A stretch of 64,000 bases of DNA. It comes from Wenjunlia tyrosinilytica. Its GTDB lineage: Bacteria > Actinomycetota > Actinomycetes > Streptomycetales > Streptomycetaceae. Below, in pieces: positions 8,922-20,991 of the stretch. Within the stretch, counting starts at the first letter, position 1. Each line of letters opens with the position of its first letter. The stretch lies in assembly GCF_014646055.1 (NCBI RefSeq), contig NZ_BMMS01000016.1:1-64000 (forward strand), read 5' to 3'. The notes under the pieces were generated by a model, which ran no database searches, had not been told where the DNA came from, and worked only from the letters and a program-made list of their open reading frames with translations. The translations under genes were made by a program, and so were the position numbers.

Positions 8922-8937
8922 ATAGGTATAGTCCACT
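8922..8937. promoter_or_regulatory. DasR-like (dre) element upstream of ngcE
   Basis: On the minus strand this reads AGTGGACTATACCTAT, agreeing with the DasR consensus A(C/G)TGGTCTAGACCA(G/C)T at about 12 of 16 positions, including both arm cores. It lies about 175 bases before the ngcE start. DasR is the GntR/HutC regulator of chitin and N-acetylglucosamine uptake, which suits this operon. Binding is untested. Confidence 0.45.
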
Positions 8938-9001
8938 TGAGATGCAGAAAACAAGGCCAGAGACGGTCGTGCCCCCAGTCTTTCCCGAGTTGAGACCGAA
9001 A

Positions 9002-9043
9002 CGCCGCTGGGCCGCACCCCTCGGAAGGGCTGCGGCCCAGCGG
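9002..9043. terminator. second hairpin between acnA and ngcE
   Basis: GCCGCTGGGCCGCA (9002-9015) pairs perfectly with TGCGGCCCAGCGGC (9030-9043), 14 bp. It follows the stronger acnA terminator and may act as a backup barrier. Confidence 0.65.
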
Positions 9044-9050
9044 CTTTGGA

Positions 9051-9090
9051 AGGGTGCCGGACGACCGGTTCTCATCGGTCGTCCGGCACC
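9051..9090 (-). terminator. acnA terminator
   Basis: GGGTGCCGGACGACCG (9051-9066) and CGGTCGTCCGGCACCC (9075-9090) form a perfect 16 bp stem with an eight-base loop, 10 bases after the acnA stop. Confidence 0.85.
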
Positions 9091-9100
9091 CCGGTCGGCG

Positions 9101-12031
<2,931 letters not shown>

Positions 12032-12376
12032 TCACTCGACCAGGTCGAGGGCGGCCCGGACGATGTCGTCGGCGTGGACGCCGTGGTGGCGGTGACCTCC
12101 TCCAGGGCGCCGGACTGGCCGAAGCGGCTGACGCCCAGCATGGAGACCGGCGCCTTGTTGACCGTGGCGAGGAAGGCCAGGGTGTGCGGGTGCCCGTCCA
12201 GAACGGTGACCAGCGCGGTGGCGCGGTCGGCGGGGAAGACCTGGTCGTAGACGACACCGATCGGCAGCAGCGGCTCGCCCCACCGGCTCCAGCAGGGCGA
12301 GCCCCGGATCCCCTGACGTGGTGGGAGTCCTCACGGGGGTGGGAGCCCGCGCGTTCGTCTCGACGGCATCGATCAT
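12032..12376 (-). pseudogene. transketolase/AceE-like gene remnant, internally deleted and frameshifted
   Basis: The minus strand shows a good ribosome site (GGAAGGGG) and ATG at 12376, a short N-terminus, then LALLEPVG. A frame change follows to EPLLPIGVVYDQVFPADRA and later SMLGVSRFGQSGALEEV. A second frame change leads to RHHGVHADDIVRAALDLVE and a stop. The last parts are the C-terminal domain of transketolase-like/AceE-like enzymes, normally 600-800 residues long. Only about 115 codons remain, so most of the gene is deleted. Restoring one T between GTC and ACCGCC would rejoin the last two frames, suggesting recent decay. It lies downstream of acdS in the same direction. Confidence 0.75.
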
Positions 12377-12426
12377 GGCGGACCCCTTCCGGGGGCTGGT
12401 GTTCCAGGGGTGAGGGCGTTTCGGGG

Positions 12427-12468
12427 GGACAGCGTTTCGGGGGTCGTGTCAGGAGGACAGCGTTTCGG
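12427..12468. repeat. 28-bp-period direct repeat downstream of acdS
   Basis: GGACAGCGTTTCGG occurs at 12427-12440 and 12455-12468, with a shorter relative GGCGTTTCGG just before. It lies in the 141-base gap between acdS and the transketolase remnant. No function is evident. Confidence 0.6.
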
Positions 12469-12517
12469 AGAAGCGGCGTTCCGGGGAGGCGGCGGGCGGA
12501 GGGCGGGGCGGGCCCGC

Positions 12518-13522
12518 TCAGAAGGCGCCGCTGTAGGCGTTGAGGGCGGGCTGGCCGCCGAGGTGGGCGTAGAGGACATTGGAGTCCTTGGGGATCTCGC
12601 CGCCGCGGACGAGGTCGATGAGTCCGGCCATGGACTTGCCCTCGTAGACGGGGTCGATGATCACGCCTTCGAGGCTGCCGGTGAGCCTGATGGCTTCGAG
12701 CGTGGACTCGACAGGAACACCGTAGAGGTCGCCGGCCCAGCCCTCCAGCACGGTGATCTCGTCGTCGCGCAGATCCCTGCCGAGGCCGATCAGCTCGGCG
12801 GTGCTGCGGGCGATCTTCTCCACCTGGGCGAGGGTCTCGGCGAGCTTGGCGGAGGCGTCGATGCCGATGACCCGGCGAGGGCGGTCCTGGCCCGCGAAGC
12901 CGGCGATCATGCCCGCGTGGGTGCTGCCGGTCACGCTGCACACCACGATGGTGTCGAAGAAGACGCCGAGCTCACGCTCCTGCTCCCGCACCTCATAGGC
13001 CCAGTTGGCGAAGCCCAGGCCGCCCAGCGGGTGGTCGGAGGCCCCGGCGGGTATCGCGTAGGGGGTGCCTCCGGCCGCCTTCACATCCTCGAGGGCCTGG
13101 TGCCAGCTGTCCTTGAAGCCGATCCCGAATCCCGCGCTGTCCAGACGGACGTCCGCGCCCATGATCCGGGAGAGCAGGATGTTGCCGACCTTGTCGTTGA
13201 CGGAATCGGGCCAGTCCACCCACTTCTCCTGCACCAGGACGGCCTTGAGACCGAGCCTGGCGGCGACGGCCGCCACCTGCCGGGTGTGGTTGGACTGGAC
13301 ACCGCCGATGCTGACCAGGGTGTCGGCGCCCTCGGCCAGGGCGTCGGGGATCAGGTACTCCAGCTTGCGGGTCTTGTTGCCGCCGTAGGCCAGGCCGCTG
13401 TTGCAGTCCTCCCGCTTGGCCCAGACGCGGGCGCCGCCGAGGTGGCCGCTGAGCCGGTCGAGGGGATGGACGGGACTGGGGCCGAACAGCAGGGGGAAGC
13501 GCTCGAAGTCGGCGAGGGGCAT
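12518..13522 (-). CDS. acdS: 1-aminocyclopropane-1-carboxylate (ACC) deaminase
   Basis: 334 residues, PLP fold type II. It cleaves ACC, the plant ethylene precursor, to 2-oxobutyrate and ammonia. The PLP lysine lies in [10 protein letters not shown]. The segments DPVYEGKSM and [11 protein letters not shown] keep the glutamate and leucine that distinguish true ACC deaminases (E295/L322 in Pseudomonas numbering) from D-cysteine desulfhydrases. The ATG at 13522 has AAGGAG six bases upstream; the longer open frame upstream is not used. It follows the GntR gene by 125 bases on the same strand, so it is probably co-transcribed. Confidence 0.92.
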   Translation of the reverse strand: MPLADFERFPLLFGPSPVHPLDRLSGHLGGARVWAKREDCNSGLAYGGNKTRKLEYLIPDALAEGADTLVSIGGVQSNHTRQVAAVAARLGLKAVLVQEKWVDWPDSVNDKVGNILLSRIMGADVRLDSAGFGIGFKDSWHQALEDVKAAGGTPYAIPAGASDHPLGGLGFANWAYEVREQERELGVFFDTIVVCSVTGSTHAGMIAGFAGQDRPRRVIGIDASAKLAETLAQVEKIARSTAELIGLGRDLRDDEITVLEGWAGDLYGVPVESTLEAIRLTGSLEGVIIDPVYEGKSMAGLIDLVRGGEIPKDSNVLYAHLGGQPALNAYSGAF

Positions 13523-13647
13523 CCAGGGCTCCTTGGGGTGACCGGCGGGAGTGAGCGGCGGGAGTGAGCGGCCCGGCGGGCGGTGGGAGTGACCGGTACG
13601 CGGTGGCGCCGCCGGTGGAAGCGGAAGGCGGTGGCCAGGAACGGGAA

Positions 13648-14358
13648 TCAGGGACGGGAAGGGGTACCGGCTCCGGTCTCGTCGGTGGCGGCGTCGTCGT
13701 CGTCGAGGGTGTCGAGCAGGGGCACCAGGGTCTGCCAGTTGGCACGGGTGGCGGCGACCGCGCCCTCGACGTCCCCCGCCTCGCACAGAGCGATGATCCT
13801 CTCGTGCTGCGCGACCGAGCTCCGACCGCCGAGCGAGGAGAAGCGCAGCCGCTCCACGCGCCGCAGTACCGGGGTGAACTGCTCGAGGACGGTCCGCACC
13901 GCCTGGTTGGCACTCGCTGTGACCGGTACGCCGTGGAAGTCGTCGTCGGCGGCGATGGCGGCGTCGACATCGTTGCGGCGCAGGGCGTCGGCGAAGCGCC
14001 GGTTGGCCTCGCGCATGGCGTCCAGCTCCGCGGTGGACAGATTGGGCAGTGCCTCACGGACGGCGACCTCGTGCATGGCGGCCGTCACCGACTGGGCGGC
14101 GCGCGCGGCGCGGATGTCCAGCGGGCTGACGATGGTGTAGCGGCCGGGCTTGGTGTGCACCAGGCCCGCGTGCTCCAGGCGGGTGAGCGCCTCCCGCACG
14201 GGGGTGCGGCTGACGCCCAGCCAGTTCACCAGGTCGGTGTCGTTGAGCCGCTCGCCGGGCGCGAGGGTGCCGTCGACGATCGCGTCGCGGATCGCCCGGT
14301 AGGCGTTCTCTCGGAGGAGTGACCTGGAGACGAGCCCTCGGCTCTGCGGAACTGGCAT
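13648..14358 (-). CDS. GntR-family (FCD-type) regulator of ACC deaminase
   Basis: 236 residues. The N-terminal winged helix ([30 protein letters not shown]) is followed by an all-helical FCD ligand domain carrying the Asp/His pattern DDDFHGV near its middle. It lies directly upstream of acdS in the same direction and is the likely regulator of ACC use. The ATG at 14356-14358 has no ribosome site but sits seven bases after a -10 with a TTGACA -35 at 17-base spacing, so the mRNA is probably leaderless. Palindromes over this promoter suggest autoregulation. Confidence 0.85.
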   Translation of the reverse strand: MPVPQSRGLVSRSLLRENAYRAIRDAIVDGTLAPGERLNDTDLVNWLGVSRTPVREALTRLEHAGLVHTKPGRYTIVSPLDIRAARAAQSVTAAMHEVAVREALPNLSTAELDAMREANRRFADALRRNDVDAAIAADDDFHGVPVTASANQAVRTVLEQFTPVLRRVERLRFSSLGGRSSVAQHERIIALCEAGDVEGAVAATRANWQTLVPLLDTLDDDDAATDETGAGTPSRP

Positions 14359-14394
14359 GCAATATATTGCACGCAGCATGACAGTGGCTGTCAA
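14358..14394 (-). promoter_or_regulatory. leaderless promoter with two overlapping palindromic operators
   Basis: On the minus strand: -35 TTGACA (14389-14394), 17-base spacer, -10 TGCAAT (14366-14371), seven bases, then the GntR start codon. The perfect palindrome TGCAATATATTGCA (14358-14371) spans the -10 to the first base of the start codon. A second palindrome, TGACAG-TGG-CTGTCA (14379-14393), fills the spacer and part of the -35. A repressor at either would block polymerase. Confidence 0.7.
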
Positions 14395-14426
14395 GGGTCG
14401 GCTCGGCCAATCCGCGTCAGGACATG

Positions 14427-14460
14427 CCGCTCGTCCGGGAGCGGGCTCCCGGACGAGCGG
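14427..14460. terminator. terminator after the DUF3761 gene
   Basis: CCGCTCGTCCGGGAGC and GCTCCCGGACGAGCGG are perfect 16-base arms separated by GG. It lies 37 bases beyond the stop of the minus-strand gene at 14498 and insulates the GntR promoter from it. Confidence 0.85.
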
Positions 14461-14497
14461 TTGAAAGGGTGTTCCGAAGGGGTTCGGCGAAGGCGTC

Positions 14498-15061
14498 TCA
14501 GGCGGGCAGGTTCTTCAACCAGACCGCGACGCCTCCATGGTGGGAGCAGGTGCCCCGGCGGTGGTGGGAGTAGGACAGCGTCCCGTCGTTGCACCGCGCG
14601 GACGCCCCGCCGGTGTTGTCCGAGCCGCCGGAGCCCCCCGAACTCGAACCGCCCGAACTCGAACCGCCCGAGACCGAGCCCGAGCCTCCCGAACTCGAAC
14701 CGCCCGAGCCGGAGCCGGAGCCCACCCCCGAGCGCGCGGTGACGGTCTTCGTCGCGGTCACCTTGACCTTGACGCTCTCGGTGGCCGTCACGGTCACCTC
14801 GGGCGCCGGGTCGGGCGAGGCGGTGACGGTCGCGGTGACCGTGGGCGCCGGGCGCGCGGACGCCGCCGCGGGCTTGGTGTCCTTGCCCTGGGACTCCCCC
14901 GACGCGCCTATGCCGACCCCCATGAGGAGGGCGAGCAAGGCGGTCAGGGGCAGGAGCACCCGGCGGCGGCCGAAACCGCGTCGGCCACCCGGCGCACCGG
15001 GAGTCCCGGGCGGCTGCGGTGGATTGCCCCACTGAGGTCCGGGCGAGTACGGATTGCTCAT
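14498..15061 (-). CDS. DUF3761 domain membrane-anchored protein
   Basis: 187 residues. A Pro/Gly-rich cytoplasmic N-terminus (SNPYSPGPQWGNPPQPPG) precedes one membrane segment (about residues 30-50), a Thr/Val-rich stretch, a serine-glycine linker, and a C-terminal DUF3761 module of the form ARCNDGTLSYSHHRRGTCSHHGGV. The linker is built from GSSSGG repeats. The topology suggests a small extracellular cysteine-stabilised module on a flexible stalk; its function is unknown. The ATG at 15061 has GGGGGA seven bases upstream. Monocistronic. Confidence 0.8.
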   Translation of the reverse strand: MSNPYSPGPQWGNPPQPPGTPGAPGGRRGFGRRRVLLPLTALLALLMGVGIGASGESQGKDTKPAAASARPAPTVTATVTASPDPAPEVTVTATESVKVKVTATKTVTARSGVGSGSGSGGSSSGGSGSVSGGSSSGGSSSGGSGGSDNTGGASARCNDGTLSYSHHRRGTCSHHGGVAVWLKNLPA

Positions 15062-15237
15062 GATCAGGTCCCCCCTGACGCGAACTGCTGTGCGGCTCCG
15101 CCCTGCGCGACTCGGTGTCCACGCGGGATCCCGCTCGCCGTCGCGAACCAAGACGGCCGGACGCTCCGGTGCAGCGGGAGGGCAGCACTGTAGAGCGGGA
15201 AGGGACTTGGTTGAAGGCTTTACGACATAAGTCCTCG

Positions 15238-15636
15238 TTATGTCAGGACGGCGATTCCGTCCAGTTCGACCAGAGCCTCCTCGTCCCACAGCCGGGTCAC
15301 GCCGATCAGGGCCATCGCCGGGTAGTCGCGCCCCGCCGAGTCGCGCCAGACGCGGCCGAGTTCGGCGGCGTGGGCGCGGTAGTCACCGGGGTCGGTGGCG
15401 TAGACCGTGACGCGCACCAGGTTCGCCGGGGAGCCGCCCGCGGCCTCCAGCGCCGTGAGGAGGTTCGCCAGGGCTCGCCGGAACTGCTCCGGCAGCGTTT
15501 CGCCGACGATCCGCCCCTCCCCGTCGAGGGCGGTCTGGCCGGCCAGGAAGACCAGGGTGCCGCCGGTGGCGGTCACGGCGTGGCTGAACCCCGACGGCGG
15601 GGCCAGCGACTCGGGGTTGACGCGCTCGACGGTCAT
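15238..15636 (-). CDS. RidA/YjgF/UK114 family protein
   Basis: 132 residues, a single RidA domain (AGQTALDGEGRIVGETLPEQ and VRVTVYATDPGDY). The classical RidA C-terminal arginine motif is replaced by MALIGVTRLWDEEALVELDGIAV, typical of Rid subfamilies tied to aromatic catabolism. Its ATG overlaps the acyl-CoA dehydrogenase stop by four bases (ATGA), so the two are coupled. RidA proteins hydrolyse enamine/imine intermediates. The 2-aminobenzoyl-CoA reductase in this cluster yields an enamine-type product, so a deamination role is proposed; this is inference. Confidence 0.85.
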   Translation of the reverse strand: MTVERVNPESLAPPSGFSHAVTATGGTLVFLAGQTALDGEGRIVGETLPEQFRRALANLLTALEAAGGSPANLVRVTVYATDPGDYRAHAAELGRVWRDSAGRDYPAMALIGVTRLWDEEALVELDGIAVLT

Positions 15637-16745
15637 GGCCGGTACAACTCCTTCGCGATGACGGTGCGCTGGACCTCGCTGGCGCCCTCGTAGATCCTCG
15701 GGCTGCGCACCTCGCGGTAGAGGTGCTCCAGCAGATGGCCCCGGCGAAGGGCCCTGGCTCCATGGATCTGCACCGAGGCGTCCACGGCGTACTGCGCGGT
15801 CTCGGTGGCGAACAGCTTGGCCATCGCCGCCCTCGCCACGATGTCGGGCTCTCCCGCGTCGTACGCCTCGGCCGCGGACATGACCAGGAGCCGGGCGGCC
15901 TCGATCCGGGTGGCCATCTCGGCGAGGGTGTGGCCGACCGCCTGAAGATCCTTCAGGACCCCGCCGAACGCCCTGCGCTCCCCCGCGTGCGCCACGGCCG
16001 CGTCGAGCGCCGCCTGTGCCATGCCGACGGCGAATGCCCCCACGCTCGGCCGGAAGAGGTTCAGGGTCCCCATCGCCACCGCGAATCCCCGGTCGGCCTC
16101 CCCCAGCAGGTCCTGCGGCCCGACGGGTACGGCGTCCAGGACCAGCCGCCCGATCGGGTGCGGCACGATCATCTCCAGATGCTCGCCCGACAGCCCCGGC
16201 CGATCGGCGGGCACGACGAACGCGCTCACGCCTCTGGCGCCCGCACCGGCCGTCGTACGGGCGAAGACCGTGTAGAAGTCCGCCTCGGGCGCGTTGGAGA
16301 TCCACACCTTCTCACCGCTGAGCCGCCAGCCCCGCCCGTCCCTTTCGGCCGCCAGACCGAGGGCGGCCGCGTCCGAGCCCGCCTCGGGTTCGGTCAGGGC
16401 GAAGGCGGGGACCGCGCGACCCGCCGTGACCCGCGGAATCCACCGGGCGACCTGCTCGTCGCTGCCGGCCTGGAGCACCGGGTAGGCGCCGAGCCCCTGG
16501 AGCGCCAAGGCGGTCTCCGCCTCCGTGCAGACCCTGGCCAGCGACTCGCGCAGCAGGCACAGGTCGACGGCGGGCGCCGCCCCCTTGTCGGGGAAGACCC
16601 GGGCCAGCAGCCCGAGGCGGCCCAGCTCCTCGATGAGGGGGCGGTTGACCTTCCCCGGCTCACCCGCCCGCGCCAGGGGCGCCAGCGCCGACTCCCCCAG
16701 CTCCCTCACGTGCGCACACCACTCTCGACGGTCCTGACGGTCCAT
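15633..16745 (-). CDS. acyl-CoA dehydrogenase
   Basis: 370 residues with the family's N-terminal helical, beta-barrel and C-terminal helical domains. FAD/substrate motifs FALTEPEAGSDAA and WISNAPEADF are present, and the catalytic-base region is YEGASEVQR with the usual Glu. The ATG at 16745 with GAGGGG upstream is preferred over an upstream GTG whose 69-base extension would overlap the promoter. It is divergent from the CoA ligase and resembles the dehydrogenase expected after ring reduction in 2-aminobenzoate degradation. The exact substrate is inferred. Confidence 0.85.
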   Translation of the reverse strand: MDRQDRREWCAHVRELGESALAPLARAGEPGKVNRPLIEELGRLGLLARVFPDKGAAPAVDLCLLRESLARVCTEAETALALQGLGAYPVLQAGSDEQVARWIPRVTAGRAVPAFALTEPEAGSDAAALGLAAERDGRGWRLSGEKVWISNAPEADFYTVFARTTAGAGARGVSAFVVPADRPGLSGEHLEMIVPHPIGRLVLDAVPVGPQDLLGEADRGFAVAMGTLNLFRPSVGAFAVGMAQAALDAAVAHAGERRAFGGVLKDLQAVGHTLAEMATRIEAARLLVMSAAEAYDAGEPDIVARAAMAKLFATETAQYAVDASVQIHGARALRRGHLLEHLYREVRSPRIYEGASEVQRTVIAKELYRP

Positions 16746-16794
16746 CGGCACCCCTCGGGTCGGAAGGTCACTGAAGCATTGATATCTCGCACCG

Positions 16795-16822
16795 TTGACT
16801 GTCGTCACCATCACGTTACTGT
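16795..16822 (+). promoter_or_regulatory. promoter of the CoA ligase with embedded operator
   Basis: TTGACT (16795-16800) and TACTGT (16817-16822) are -35/-10 candidates with a 16-base spacer on the plus strand. Overlapping them is TGACTGTCGTCACCA (16796-16810), containing the inverted repeat TGAC-TGTC-GTCA. It recurs exactly at 21844-21858 in front of the enoyl-CoA hydratase gene. It lies in a 174-base divergent region and could control both directions. Confidence 0.65.
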
Positions 16823-16919
16823 GTGGGCAGGCTCAGCAAGGCCGGACCAACCCCTCCACCGGACCTGCTCGACTCCGGGTGCCGCCCACCGCGGCCGCCC
16901 GGACAAGGGGGCGCAGCGC

Positions 16920-18566
16920 ATGAACGCCATGAAGTTGAACCCGTCCGCCCACCTCGACACCTTCGCGCGCGACAGCCTCCCGCCCGAGGACCAGTGGCCG
17001 CGGCTCGTCTTCGACCTCCCGGAGCTGCGCTACCCGGACCGGCTCAACTGCGGTGTGGAGCTGCTGGACCGGGCGGCGGAACGATTCGGCGCCGACCGTC
17101 CTTGCCTGCGCACCGCCGATGGCCAGGTGTGGAGCTACGGACAGCTGCGCGAGCGCAGCGACAGGGTGGCGCGGGTGCTGGTGGAGGACATGGGCGTGGT
17201 GCCGGGCAACCGGGTGCTTCTGCGCGGCCCCTCCACACCCTGGCTGGTGGCCTCCTGGTTCGCGGTGATGAAGGCCGGGGCGGTGGCGGTCACGGTCCTC
17301 GCCGCCCAGCGTGCCCGTGAGCTGTCCACCATCGCCGAGATCGCGGGGGTGCGGCACGCCCTGTGCGACGCGCGGTCCGCCGACGACCTGGCCAAGGCGG
17401 GGATCCCGGGCCTGACGACCGTGCTGTTCGGAGGCGAGGGCCCCGACGACCTGGTCCGGCTCGCCGAGGGGGAACCGGACGCCGCCTTCCCGGCGGTGGA
17501 CACGTCCGCGGACGATGTGTGCCTGATCGCGTTCACCTCCGGCACGACCGGACGGCCCAAGGGCTGTATGCACTTCCACCGGGATGTGCTGGCGATCGCG
17601 GACACCTTCTCGCGCCATGTGCTGCGGCCACGCGAGGACGACCTGTTCGCCGGGAGCCCTCCGCTGGGCTTCACCTTCGGGCTCGGCGGCCTGGTGGTCT
17701 TCCCGCTGCGGGCCGGGGCCAGCACCCTCCTGCTGGAGCGGGCGAGCCCGGACACACTGCTGGAGGCCGTCGAACGGCACCGGGTGAGCGTGCTGTTCAC
17801 CGCCCCCACCGCCTACCGGGCCATGCTCGGGCGGCTCGACGGGCACGGCGACGGGAACGACGGGCACGACGTCTCCAGCCTGCGCCGCTGTGTCTCCGCA
17901 GGCGAGAACCTGCCCTCCGGCACCTGGCACTCCTGGCACGAGCGGACCGGGCTGCGGATCATCAACGGCATCGGGGCCACCGAGATGCTGCACATCTTCA
18001 TATCCGCCGCCGACGAGGGCGCGAGACCCGGCGCGACGGGGGTGCCCGTCCCCGGTTACCGGGCGAGGATCGTGGACACCGACGGCCGCGAGGTCCCGGA
18101 CGGGCAGCCGGGGCTGCTCGCCGTCCAGGGCCCCACCGGCTGCCGCTACCTCGGCGATCCGCGTCAGAGCGAGTACGTGCGCGACGGCTGGAACGTCACC
18201 GGCGACACCTACGTCCGGGACTGCGAGGGATACTTCCACTACCAGGCACGGGCCGACGACATGATCATCTCCGCCGGGTACAACATCGCCGGGCCGGAGG
18301 TGGAGGAGGCGCTGCTGCGCCACCCGGACGTGCGCGAGGCCGCCGTCGTCGGCAAGCCGGACGAGGAACGCGGCCGCATAGTCAAGGCGTTCGTCGTCCT
18401 GCGGGACGGGGTGCGCCGGGACGAGGAGACCGTGCGGGCGCTGCGGGAGTTCGCCAAGGCCGAGATGACGCCGTTCAAATGCCCGCGCGAGATAGCGTTC
18501 CTCGACGCCCTGCCCCGCACGGCCACCGGCAAGCTCCAGCGCTTCCGGCTGCGCGATCCGGAGTGA
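16920..18566 (+). CDS. 2-aminobenzoate/benzoate-type CoA ligase (AMP-forming)
   Basis: 548 residues of the ANL superfamily. The AMP motif is FTSGTTGRPKGCMHFH, the aryl-binding region reads NGIGATEMLHIF, and the C-terminal domain has the hinge DDMIISAGYNIAGPEVEE and catalytic lysine region PRTATGKLQR. The GIGATEMLHIF signature is that of benzoate/2-aminobenzoate-CoA ligases. It forms an aryl-CoA thioester that feeds the 2-aminobenzoyl-CoA monooxygenase/reductase encoded convergently next door. Substrate preference is inferred from this neighbour. Confidence 0.85.
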   Translation: MNAMKLNPSAHLDTFARDSLPPEDQWPRLVFDLPELRYPDRLNCGVELLDRAAERFGADRPCLRTADGQVWSYGQLRERSDRVARVLVEDMGVVPGNRVLLRGPSTPWLVASWFAVMKAGAVAVTVLAAQRARELSTIAEIAGVRHALCDARSADDLAKAGIPGLTTVLFGGEGPDDLVRLAEGEPDAAFPAVDTSADDVCLIAFTSGTTGRPKGCMHFHRDVLAIADTFSRHVLRPREDDLFAGSPPLGFTFGLGGLVVFPLRAGASTLLLERASPDTLLEAVERHRVSVLFTAPTAYRAMLGRLDGHGDGNDGHDVSSLRRCVSAGENLPSGTWHSWHERTGLRIINGIGATEMLHIFISAADEGARPGATGVPVPGYRARIVDTDGREVPDGQPGLLAVQGPTGCRYLGDPRQSEYVRDGWNVTGDTYVRDCEGYFHYQARADDMIISAGYNIAGPEVEEALLRHPDVREAAVVGKPDEERGRIVKAFVVLRDGVRRDEETVRALREFAKAEMTPFKCPREIAFLDALPRTATGKLQRFRLRDPE

Positions 18567-18594
18567 CCGGGTGAACGTGCAGCACACGCCGAGC

Positions 18595-20913
18595 TCAGGG
18601 CGACGGTGGAGCCGGCCGGGGCCGCCAGCGGCGGTGGCGCGTGACGGGGGCGCCGTCGCGGATGAGCTGAAGGCGGGGTTTGGGGCCGTCGATGCGTCCG
18701 GTCTGCGGCTTGCGGCTGCCCGCCGCGTACTGGACCGGCCACAGGGCGCCCGGCCCGGTGTACCCCTGCTCGGCGGCCGCGTGCAGCGTCCAGTTGGGGT
18801 CGTACAGATGGGGCCGGGCCAGGGCGCAGAGGTCCGCACGCCCGGCCAGGACGAGGGAGTTGACGTCGTCGTAGGAGGAGATCGCGCCGACGGCCACGAC
18901 CGGGACCCCGGCCTCGTTGCGGATCCGGTCGGCGAAGGGGGTCTGGTACGAGCGCCCGTACTCCGGCCGCTCGTCCGGGGTGACCTGACCGGTCGAGACG
19001 TCGATCAGATCGGCGCCGTGCGCCGCGAACGCCCTGGCCACCTCGACCGCGTCGTCCGCCGTGAGCCCGCCCTCCGCCCAGTCGGTGGCGGAGATGCGCA
19101 CACTCACCGGCAGGTCCTTCGGCCACACCTCGCGGACCGCGTCCAGGACCTCCAGTGGAAAGCGCAGCCGGGCGGCGAGTGTTCCTCCGTAGCCGTCGGT
19201 GCGCCGGTTGGTCACCGGCGAGACGAAGCTGGAGAGCAGATAGCCATGGGCGCAGTGCAGTTCCAGGAGGTCGAAGCCGGCCCTCGCGCCCATACGTGCC
19301 GACTCGGTGAACCGGCGCTTGACCGCGGCGAGCTCGTCGACGGTCAGCTCGTGCGGCACCTGGTTGACGCCCGGCCGGTACGGCAGCGCTGAGGGGGCGA
19401 CCACCGGCCAGTTGCCCTCGGGCAGCGGCTCGTCGATGCCGTCCCACATCGGTTTCGTGGAGCCCTTGCGCCCCGAGTGGCCCAGTTGGAGGCCTATCGC
19501 CGCGCCGCTGCGCTCGTGCACGAAGTCGGTGATCCGGCGCCATGCCCTCTCGTGCTCGGAGGTGTACATCCCTGTGCAGCCGGGCGTGATCCGGCCTTCC
19601 GGGCTGACGCAGACCATCTCCGTCATCACCAGGCCGGCGCCGCCGAGGGCACGGGCGCCGAGGTGGACGAGGTGGAAGTCGTCCGGAGTGCCGTCCACGG
19701 CCGAGTACATGTCCATGGGTGAGACGACCACGCGGTTGCGCAGGGTGAGTCCGCGCAGGGAGAACGGCGTGAACATCGGCGGTGTGCCGGGAGACGCGCC
19801 GAAGGACCGTTCCACCTCCTCGGTGAACCCGGGGTCGCGCAGGCGCAGATTGTCGTGGGTGACCCTGCGGCTGCGGGTGAGGAGGTTGAACGCGAATTGG
19901 AGGGGCGGCTGCTCGGCGTACTGGGCGAGGTTCTCGAACCATTCCAGGCTTGCCTGCGCGGCCCGTTGGGTGGAGGCCACGACGGGGCGCCGCTCCTCCT
20001 CGTAGGCGGACAGGGCGGCGCCGAGCCCGTCCTGCTCGTGCAGGCAGGCGGCGAGGGCGAGGGCGTCCTCCATGGCGAGCTTAGTGCCGGAGCCGATGGA
20101 GAAGTGGGCGGTGTGCGCTGCGTCGCCGAGCAGGACGACATTGCGGTGCCGCCAGGTGTCGTTGCGCACTGTGGTGAAGTCGATCCAGCGGCTGTTGTTG
20201 CCGAGCAGGCGGTGGCCGTCGAGGACGTCGGCGAACAGCTTCTCGCAGGCTCCCACGGGGTCGGCCGCGTCCAGTCCGGCGGCCCGCCACACCTCTTCGC
20301 GCATCTCCACGATGAAGGTGCTGGCGTCGGCGCTGTAGGGGTAGCCGTGAACCTGCATCAACCCCGCCGCGGTGCGCGCGAAGTGGAAGCGGAAGGCGTC
20401 GAGGACCAGGTCGGTGCCGAACCAGATGTATTTGCAGCGGTGGCTCGTCAGCCGCGGTCCGAAGGCGTCCGCGAACGCCCCCCGGGTCGCGCTGTGCACT
20501 CCGTCGGCGGCCACCACCAGGTCGTAGGCGCCGGCCAGGTCGTGCGCCCCCGGAGCCTCCTGGCGGAAGCGCAGTTCGACGCGGAGTTCACGGCAGCGCT
20601 CCTGGAGGATGGCCAGCAGGCGTTTGCGGCTCATCGCCGCGAAGCCGTGGCCGCCGGAGGTGACGACATGGCCCCGGTGGTGCACGTCGATGTCGTCCCA
20701 CCGGGCGAACTCCGCCCGCATCCGCGCGTACACGGCCGGATCGGCGTGCTCGATACCGCCCAGCGTCTCGTCGGAGAGCACGACGCCGAAGCCGAAGGTG
20801 TCGTCGGGCGCGTTCCGCTCCCACACGGTGATCCGGTGGGCGGGGTTCAACTGCTTCATCAGTGCGGCGAAGTACAGCCCTCCGGGGCCGCCGCCGATGC
20901 ACGCGATCCGCAA
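18595..20913 (-). CDS. 2-aminobenzoyl-CoA monooxygenase/reductase (two-domain flavoenzyme)
   Basis: 772 residues. The N-terminal half is a PHBH-fold FAD monooxygenase ([14 protein letters not shown] at the start, [14 protein letters not shown] near residue 280). The C-terminal half, from about residue 385, is an old-yellow-enzyme FMN reductase ([20 protein letters not shown], then [10 protein letters not shown]). This fusion defines 2-aminobenzoyl-CoA monooxygenase/reductase of Azoarcus, which hydroxylates and then reduces the ring. The start is TTG at 20911-20913 with AGGGAG seven bases upstream and the flavin motif at residue 8; no other start fits. A related salicyloyl-CoA hydroxylase lacks the OYE half. 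Confidence 0.88.
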   Translation of the reverse strand: MRIACIGGGPGGLYFAALMKQLNPAHRITVWERNAPDDTFGFGVVLSDETLGGIEHADPAVYARMRAEFARWDDIDVHHRGHVVTSGGHGFAAMSRKRLLAILQERCRELRVELRFRQEAPGAHDLAGAYDLVVAADGVHSATRGAFADAFGPRLTSHRCKYIWFGTDLVLDAFRFHFARTAAGLMQVHGYPYSADASTFIVEMREEVWRAAGLDAADPVGACEKLFADVLDGHRLLGNNSRWIDFTTVRNDTWRHRNVVLLGDAAHTAHFSIGSGTKLAMEDALALAACLHEQDGLGAALSAYEEERRPVVASTQRAAQASLEWFENLAQYAEQPPLQFAFNLLTRSRRVTHDNLRLRDPGFTEEVERSFGASPGTPPMFTPFSLRGLTLRNRVVVSPMDMYSAVDGTPDDFHLVHLGARALGGAGLVMTEMVCVSPEGRITPGCTGMYTSEHERAWRRITDFVHERSGAAIGLQLGHSGRKGSTKPMWDGIDEPLPEGNWPVVAPSALPYRPGVNQVPHELTVDELAAVKRRFTESARMGARAGFDLLELHCAHGYLLSSFVSPVTNRRTDGYGGTLAARLRFPLEVLDAVREVWPKDLPVSVRISATDWAEGGLTADDAVEVARAFAAHGADLIDVSTGQVTPDERPEYGRSYQTPFADRIRNEAGVPVVAVGAISSYDDVNSLVLAGRADLCALARPHLYDPNWTLHAAAEQGYTGPGALWPVQYAAGSRKPQTGRIDGPKPRLQLIRDGAPVTRHRRWRPRPAPPSP

Positions 20914-20991
20914 CCCTTCGCTCCCTTCAGGTGGCTTTCGGCTTCTGGCCCGGCGCCTTCGGCGGGCGGCGGCCGCGGCGGGCCGCGGCTG

